Part shown: positions 63,051 to 64,000 of the stretch, one piece after another
Position numbering within the stretch: the stretch's first letter is position 1
Layout: each line of letters starts with the position of its first letter
Source of the DNA: Candidatus Nomurabacteria bacterium
GTDB lineage: Bacteria; Patescibacteriota; Saccharimonadia; Saccharimonadales; UBA7683
DNA length: 64,000 bases
Assembly (NCBI GenBank): GCA_020631865.1
Contig: JACKGS010000001.1
Coordinates: 1 to 64,000, forward strand
Reading direction: 5' to 3'
Position numbers and translations under genes: made by a program
The notes under the pieces: model-generated
The model's database searches: none
Told to the model about the DNA's origin: nothing
The model's input: the letters and a program-made list of their open reading frames with translations, nothing else

Positions 63051-64000
63051 TTATTTTAATATAACAGTCTCTGGTTCATAGCCTTCCTTAAATAAATCTA
63101 CTACTTCCTGATTTATGCTAACTTTAAACGGCATTCTGAGGGCAGTCTTTTCAGATTCTCCAAAAACTAAAATTAGTTCGCTCATTCCAGGGTTATCCAA
63201 GGCAATCTGTTTGATCTTAACTAATCTTTCGCTATCATTTGGATCTTTAATATGAATATATAACTTACTGTCTCTTTCTTCGGTGACAAACTTCGGAACG
63301 GGCCTGTCGGCCTGCTCTACCTTATTTGGCGTTGGCGTACTACCCTTTGGTGCTTTTATTTTTTTACCCGTCTGCTGATAGGCCTTAATGTCATCTTCCA
63401 TAACCATATTGGCTTGATCAACAATAATTTTTAATTCTTGCCCAATATTACCTTCTTTGTCTTTATAATTTACGCGACCTTTAACCAAAACTACTCTGTC
63501 TTGCTCCCAAACCGAATTGAGCTTTTCATACACACCCGGGAATACCACCGCTTCACACTCACCTGTTTTATCTTCTATTTTTACAAACGCCATTCTTGAT
63601 CCGTTTTTAGTATTGATTGATCGAATTGCTGTCACAACACCGCCAACAGTAACATTTTTACTATCCATAGTATTATTAATCTGGTTTATTGGAAGCGCTT
63701 TCTCCTCTAGGTAGTGATCAAAGCCATCTAGTGGATGTTTGCTTAAGTATAGCCCCAGTAGCTCTCTTTCAAATAAAAGCATTTCTTGTTCTTTAATTTG
63801 CTCTGGTGCTTTTTCGTACTTAAATTGTGGTGCCAAACTTGGAGCAGCGCTATCAATTCCTCCAAATAAATCCGCTTGATTAGTCTCTTTGTCTTTTTGA
63901 AGCTTAGACCCTAACGCTAATATCGCGTCTAGGTTATAGAGCATATCACTCCTGTTTAAGTCCAATGAATCGAATCCTCCGGATTTAATTAAACTCTCCC
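63051..64000 (-). CDS. dnaE: DNA polymerase III subunit alpha, 3' part
   Basis: Only the C-terminal 316 codons lie in the window; the frame is open through base 64000 and reads ESLIKSGGFDSLDLNRSDML at the edge, matching the helix-hairpin-helix region of DnaE (LIKAGAFDSL). The OB-fold domain follows (NVTVGGVVTAIRSINTKNGS; FVKIEDKTGECEAVVFPGVY). The segment ERELLGLYLSKHPLDGF is a DnaE hallmark. A TTG at 63965 is an internal Leu and not the start. The polymerase active site would lie to the right of the window. Confidence 0.93.
   Translation of the reverse strand, partial: ESLIKSGGFDSLDLNRSDMLYNLDAILALGSKLQKDKETNQADLFGGIDSAAPSLAPQFKYEKAPEQIKEQEMLLFERELLGLYLSKHPLDGFDHYLEEKALPINQINNTMDSKNVTVGGVVTAIRSINTKNGSRMAFVKIEDKTGECEAVVFPGVYEKLNSVWEQDRVVLVKGRVNYKDKEGNIGQELKIIVDQANMVMEDDIKAYQQTGKKIKAPKGSTPTPNKVEQADRPVPKFVTEERDSKLYIHIKDPNDSERLVKIKQIALDNPGMSELILVFGESEKTALRMPFKVSINQEVVDLFKEGYEPETVILK

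Overview
This window looks like a core housekeeping region of a Candidate Phyla Radiation bacterium, most likely Candidatus Saccharibacteria (TM7). That placement is inferred from content and not from a database search. The supporting signs are a compact, fairly A+T-rich genome; a complete ribosomal protein superoperon with no rpmD (L30), adk or map; the neighbouring blocks rpoB-rpoC, rpsL-rpsG-fusA and tuf; cysteine-free S14 and L36; and many small proteins of unknown function. UGA is used as a stop (the malic enzyme gene ends in an ATGA overlap with the next gene), so this is not the UGA-glycine code of Gracilibacteria.

Region 1 (1-19.7 kb, all minus strand) is the translation block. It runs rplC-D-W-B, rpsS, rplV, rpsC, rplP, rpmC, rpsQ, rplN-X-E, rpsN, rpsH, rplF-R, rpsE, rplO, secY, infA, rpmJ, rpsM-K-D and rpoA from a clear promoter at about 12.88 kb. 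Upstream lie two small membrane proteins, rpsJ as a separate unit, a coiled-coil protein, tuf with its own promoter, fusA, rpsG and rpsL. Between about 5.35 and 7.65 kb the reading frames of rplR, rplF, rpsH, rplE and rplX are broken by many single-base indels while the encoded proteins remain recognisable. This is most likely a poor stretch of consensus sequence.

Region 2 (19.8-31.7 kb, minus) holds rpoC, rpoB, clpP, a small unknown gene, tig, hisS, a phosphoribosyltransferase and tRNA-Leu(UAG). The RNA polymerase beta' subunit lacks the cysteines of both usual zinc sites. Directly upstream of the tRNA is a five-copy 97-bp tandem array built from the 5' half of the tRNA and its leader, the most unusual structure in the window.

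Region 3 (32.4-45.5 kb) is mixed: rsmD, recG, a visibly G+C-rich orphan gene with its own strong promoter and terminator, a marR-MFS efflux pair with a likely operator, a pterin dehydratase-like protein, a CYTH protein, an S58 peptidase, tyrS with an altered HIGH motif, and a class A penicillin-binding protein.

Region 4 (45.5-64 kb) carries a PIN-TRAM protein, radA, a membrane-anchored HExxH protein, clpC under a perfect CIRCE operator, nusA, an M1 aminopeptidase, yraN, rnhB flanked by two copies of a MITE-like repeat, rplS, malic enzyme, a cysteine-free PilB/GspE ATPase, a large secreted protein, a SpoU methyltransferase and the 3' part of dnaE. Many genes outside the ribosomal operon have a -10 box only 6-8 bases before the start codon and no Shine-Dalgarno sequence, which suggests frequent leaderless mRNAs.
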